From JBAYJY01 sp041664945 (lineage in GTDB: Bacteria > UBP15 > UBA6099), in contig JBAYJY010000203.1 of assembly GCA_041664945.1 (NCBI GenBank), forward strand, positions 1 through 7,971: a stretch of 7,971 bases of DNA, written 5' to 3'. A program made the position numbers and the translations under genes. The notes beneath the pieces were generated by a model that did no database searches, was not told where the DNA came from, and was given only the letters and a program-made list of their open reading frames with translations. This document shows, in pieces, positions 6,189-7,971 of the stretch. The first letter of the stretch is position 1. Each line of letters starts with the position of its first letter.

Positions 6189-6980
6189 TCAATCAATAAA
6201 ATCAGGCGGCTGCGGATAGCGCTTCCAATCCTCGCGGAACGGATGGCTGAAAAGAAGTCTCGCGCCGGCTCCGGCAAAATCGCGAACGCGCTCGAGCGCC
6301 GCGCGCGCCGCCTCCGGCTCAGGTATCGGATCTCCGGGCGGCAACATCTTATCGAGCGACCGCTGCATATAACAGGCGTCGCCCGGCAGAAGCACGAGTC
6401 CGCTTTTCTCCATTCGCGCAAGAACCATCTGATGGCCGCGCGAGTGGCCTCCAGTCCTCAGCAGCCGGACCGCTCCGTCTCCGAATATGTCGTGATCGCC
6501 GTCCAGCTTCTTTACATTGAAATTCCGCGTTCCTTCAAAATCCTTGATCTCATAATAGCCGTCGGAATATTTTGGCTCGGGCCACATCGCCGCCAGCAAC
6601 TCTTCCTTCTGAACATACAAAACCGCGTTCGGAAACAGCGACATGCCGCCCGCGTGATCGAAATGCATGTGCGTCAGAACAACGTGCCCGACATCCGGCG
6701 CTTCTATTCCGATACGCTGCAATTGCCGGTCGACGGCGTCCTCCGGCTTCATATCAAGTATTCCCCAATCGGCGCTTTCGAGTCCCAAATAACCCGCCGG
6801 GTCCACAGCGCATTGCGGCGCGCACCCTGTGTCAACCAGCGCATATCCTTTTTCATGTTCGAGCAGAAACATTCCCATGGCGATGCTGATTCTTTTCTCG
6901 CTTCCGTCGCCCGGCAATATGAATTCCCTCTGAAAATCATAAAACCCGCAGGTCATGCAGTATATTTTTTTGACGCCCAT
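6189..6980 (-). CDS. Metallo-beta-lactamase-fold hydrolase, N-acyl homoserine lactonase (AiiA-like) family (263 aa)
   Basis: The N-terminus MGVKKIYCMTCG and overall length resemble Bacillus AiiA (250 residues). The dinuclear-metal site is complete: HMHFDH at 104-109 (H104, H106, D108, H109), H179 in GGHSRGHQ, D201 in LPGDACY and H246 in LFSHPF. Tyr204, three residues after the bridging Asp, matches the catalytic Tyr that follows the Asp in AiiA. LVDTG at 48-52 is the usual MBL strand. Family members hydrolyse lactone rings, classically acyl-homoserine lactones (quorum quenching), but the family also contains enzymes with other or unknown lactone or ester substrates. There is no signal peptide, so it is cytosolic. 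ATG 6980 has only a weak GGG-type ribosome-binding site; it begins 29 bp after the peptidase stop, which favours translation from a shared transcript. No luxI/luxR-like gene is nearby. Confidence 0.87.
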   Translation of the reverse strand: MGVKKIYCMTCGFYDFQREFILPGDGSEKRISIAMGMFLLEHEKGYALVDTGCAPQCAVDPAGYLGLESADWGILDMKPEDAVDRQLQRIGIEAPDVGHVVLTHMHFDHAGGMSLFPNAVLYVQKEELLAAMWPEPKYSDGYYEIKDFEGTRNFNVKKLDGDHDIFGDGAVRLLRTGGHSRGHQMVLARMEKSGLVLLPGDACYMQRSLDKMLPPGDPIPEPEAARAALERVRDFAGAGARLLFSHPFREDWKRYPQPPDFID

Positions 6981-7009
6981 GAAGTTACCCGTTCGTTAAG
7001 CCGCCGTTT

Positions 7010-7971
7010 TCAGACAACCGGATTTTTTGCGATCGCCATTACGTATTCGAAAACACATTCAAGTTCCGAAATCGAAATATCTTCATCCATAGTGTGGCAG
7101 TTATGCATCGCCGTTCCGAGCGGCGCCGTCGGCAGGCCGTGCGCATTAAAAATATTCGCGTCGCTGCCGCCGCCGCTTGTTTTAAGAATCGGCTCGATTC
7201 CTATAGACCGGGCAACCGCCTGCGCGACCTTGATAACCGGCATGTCTTCTGTCAGTTTGTAGTTTTGATATTCACGAATTATTTTCAGATCGATCTGCGC
7301 GCCCGCTTCCGAGGCCGCTGTCTCAAGAGCGCCGCGCATCATCGCAACCTGCTCGTCGAGCTTCGCCGTATTATGGCTTCGCGCCTCCGCTTCGATCAGC
7401 ACGCTGTCCGGGATAATATTCGTCGCGCGCCCGCCGCGTATCACGCCGACGTTCGCCGTCGTCTCGTCATCGATGCGCCCCAGTTTCATCTTCGATATCG
7501 CTTTCGACGCCGTCAAAATAGCGCTGATTCCCTTTTCCGGTTCGATGCCAGCGTGCGCCGCTCGGCCTGTGATCCGCGCCTCGATCTTGTCGTGCGTCGG
7601 CGACGCGACAAATATTCCGCCCGCGGTTCCCGTGCAATCCAGCGTATACCCGAAATCCGCCTTCAGATATTTCGGGTCAAGCGCTCCGGCGCCCTTTATT
7701 CCGATTTCCTCGGCCACTGTCATCACAATCAGCAAATCACCGTGCGGTATTTTTTCTTCTTTCAGAATCCGCGCGATCTCCAGTATTATCGCGACGCCCG
7801 CCTTGTCGTCCCCTCCGAGAATCGTGTCTCCCGACGCCTTAATCATGTCGCCGTCGATCACCGGCTTCACTCCAATGCCCGGTTTGACGGTGTCCATGTG
7901 CGCGTTCAGCATGATCGCCGGCAGATCGCGCCGTTCGCCTTTTATCGTGGCGATCAGGTTGCCGGAGTTGC
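7010..7971 (-). CDS. M20-family metallopeptidase, PepT-like (peptidase T-type), 5' partial
   Basis: The frame stays open to the right edge: upstream of the Met codon at 7910-7912 it reads NSGNLIATIKGERRDLPAI, a normal family segment, so that Met is internal and roughly 50-60 N-terminal residues are missing (319 visible). Dinuclear zinc-site motifs are in order: NAHMDTV (H24, D26), LGGDDKAG (bridging Asp about 54), VAEEIG (E87, E88), LDCTG (D111) and the C-terminal NCHTMDE (H292). The dimerisation domain lies between, from about residue 125, with GRAAHAGIEPEKG and RGGRATNIIPD, and GGGSDANIFNAHGLP follows it. The family cleaves N-terminal residues from tripeptides or other small peptides in the cytosol; the precise substrate cannot be set from sequence, and related M20 enzymes are deacylases. 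It is the first visible gene of a three-gene minus-strand row; its promoter lies outside the window. Confidence 0.9.
   Translation of the reverse strand, partial: NSGNLIATIKGERRDLPAIMLNAHMDTVKPGIGVKPVIDGDMIKASGDTILGGDDKAGVAIILEIARILKEEKIPHGDLLIVMTVAEEIGIKGAGALDPKYLKADFGYTLDCTGTAGGIFVASPTHDKIEARITGRAAHAGIEPEKGISAILTASKAISKMKLGRIDDETTANVGVIRGGRATNIIPDSVLIEAEARSHNTAKLDEQVAMMRGALETAASEAGAQIDLKIIREYQNYKLTEDMPVIKVAQAVARSIGIEPILKTSGGGSDANIFNAHGLPTAPLGTAMHNCHTMDEDISISELECVFEYVMAIAKNPVV

Noticed and set aside
6084..7262. Long 392-codon plus-strand reading frame
   Set aside because: It is antisense to the lactonase and peptidase genes, whose complete catalytic motifs show they are the real genes; the frame has an Arg/His-rich composition typical of a shadow.
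7010..7912. Peptidase gene starting at the Met codon at 7910-7912
   Set aside because: The frame is open further upstream and encodes conserved family sequence ending at the HMDTV motif, so this Met is internal and the gene runs off the right edge.

Overview
The window is chromosomal bacterial DNA of moderately high GC, with AT-rich intergenic spacers and ordinary Shine-Dalgarno sequences (AGGGAG, GAGGAGA, GAGGTG). Three things suggest an uncultured or deep-branching Gram-negative-type lineage, perhaps PVC-like or candidate-phylum: a long secreted protein with repeated 'K(S/P)GWNL' modules and a 'GGSSSGG...SIGQ' N-terminal motif, a plant/spirochaete-like phosphofructokinase, and short palindromic intergenic repeats. 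No rRNA or phylogenetic marker is present, so the taxonomy is inference only. I see no phage structural genes, transposase, CRISPR array, tRNA or rRNA.

Left part (1-3020, plus strand): the 3' end of a surface or fibre-like gene, open through the left edge, made of about seven degenerate 25-residue repeats followed by a C-terminal S74-type intramolecular chaperone domain. Sixty bases later comes a complete 691-residue secreted multidomain beta protein starting at GTG. The two probably form a cell-surface or secreted unit.

Middle part (3059-5211): a group-III-like 6-phosphofructokinase on the minus strand, convergent with the secreted protein and divergent from a D-lyxose/D-mannose isomerase on the plus strand. 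The shared 167-bp spacer holds plausible back-to-back promoters. Both are sugar-metabolism enzymes: the isomerase can feed fructose or xylulose towards glycolysis, where the phosphofructokinase acts.

The 445-bp spacer 5212-5656 has no gene, but it contains nested inverted repeats: an outer 19-bp pair (18/19 matches), and an inner head-to-head pair of REP-like palindromes sharing a GGG(T/C)GCCATGCA head. This resembles a BIME or MITE-type element and is the least explained part of the window.

Right part (5657-7971, minus strand): three co-oriented genes in the order (5' to 3') M20/PepT-like peptidase (N-terminus cut by the right edge), AiiA-like metallo-beta-lactamase-fold lactonase, and flavin reductase-like FMN protein. 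Spacings of 29 and 73 bp suggest one transcription unit, although the three activities do not define an obvious pathway. Most of the window is ordinary housekeeping or accessory content; I did not find convincing evidence of a new multi-gene system.
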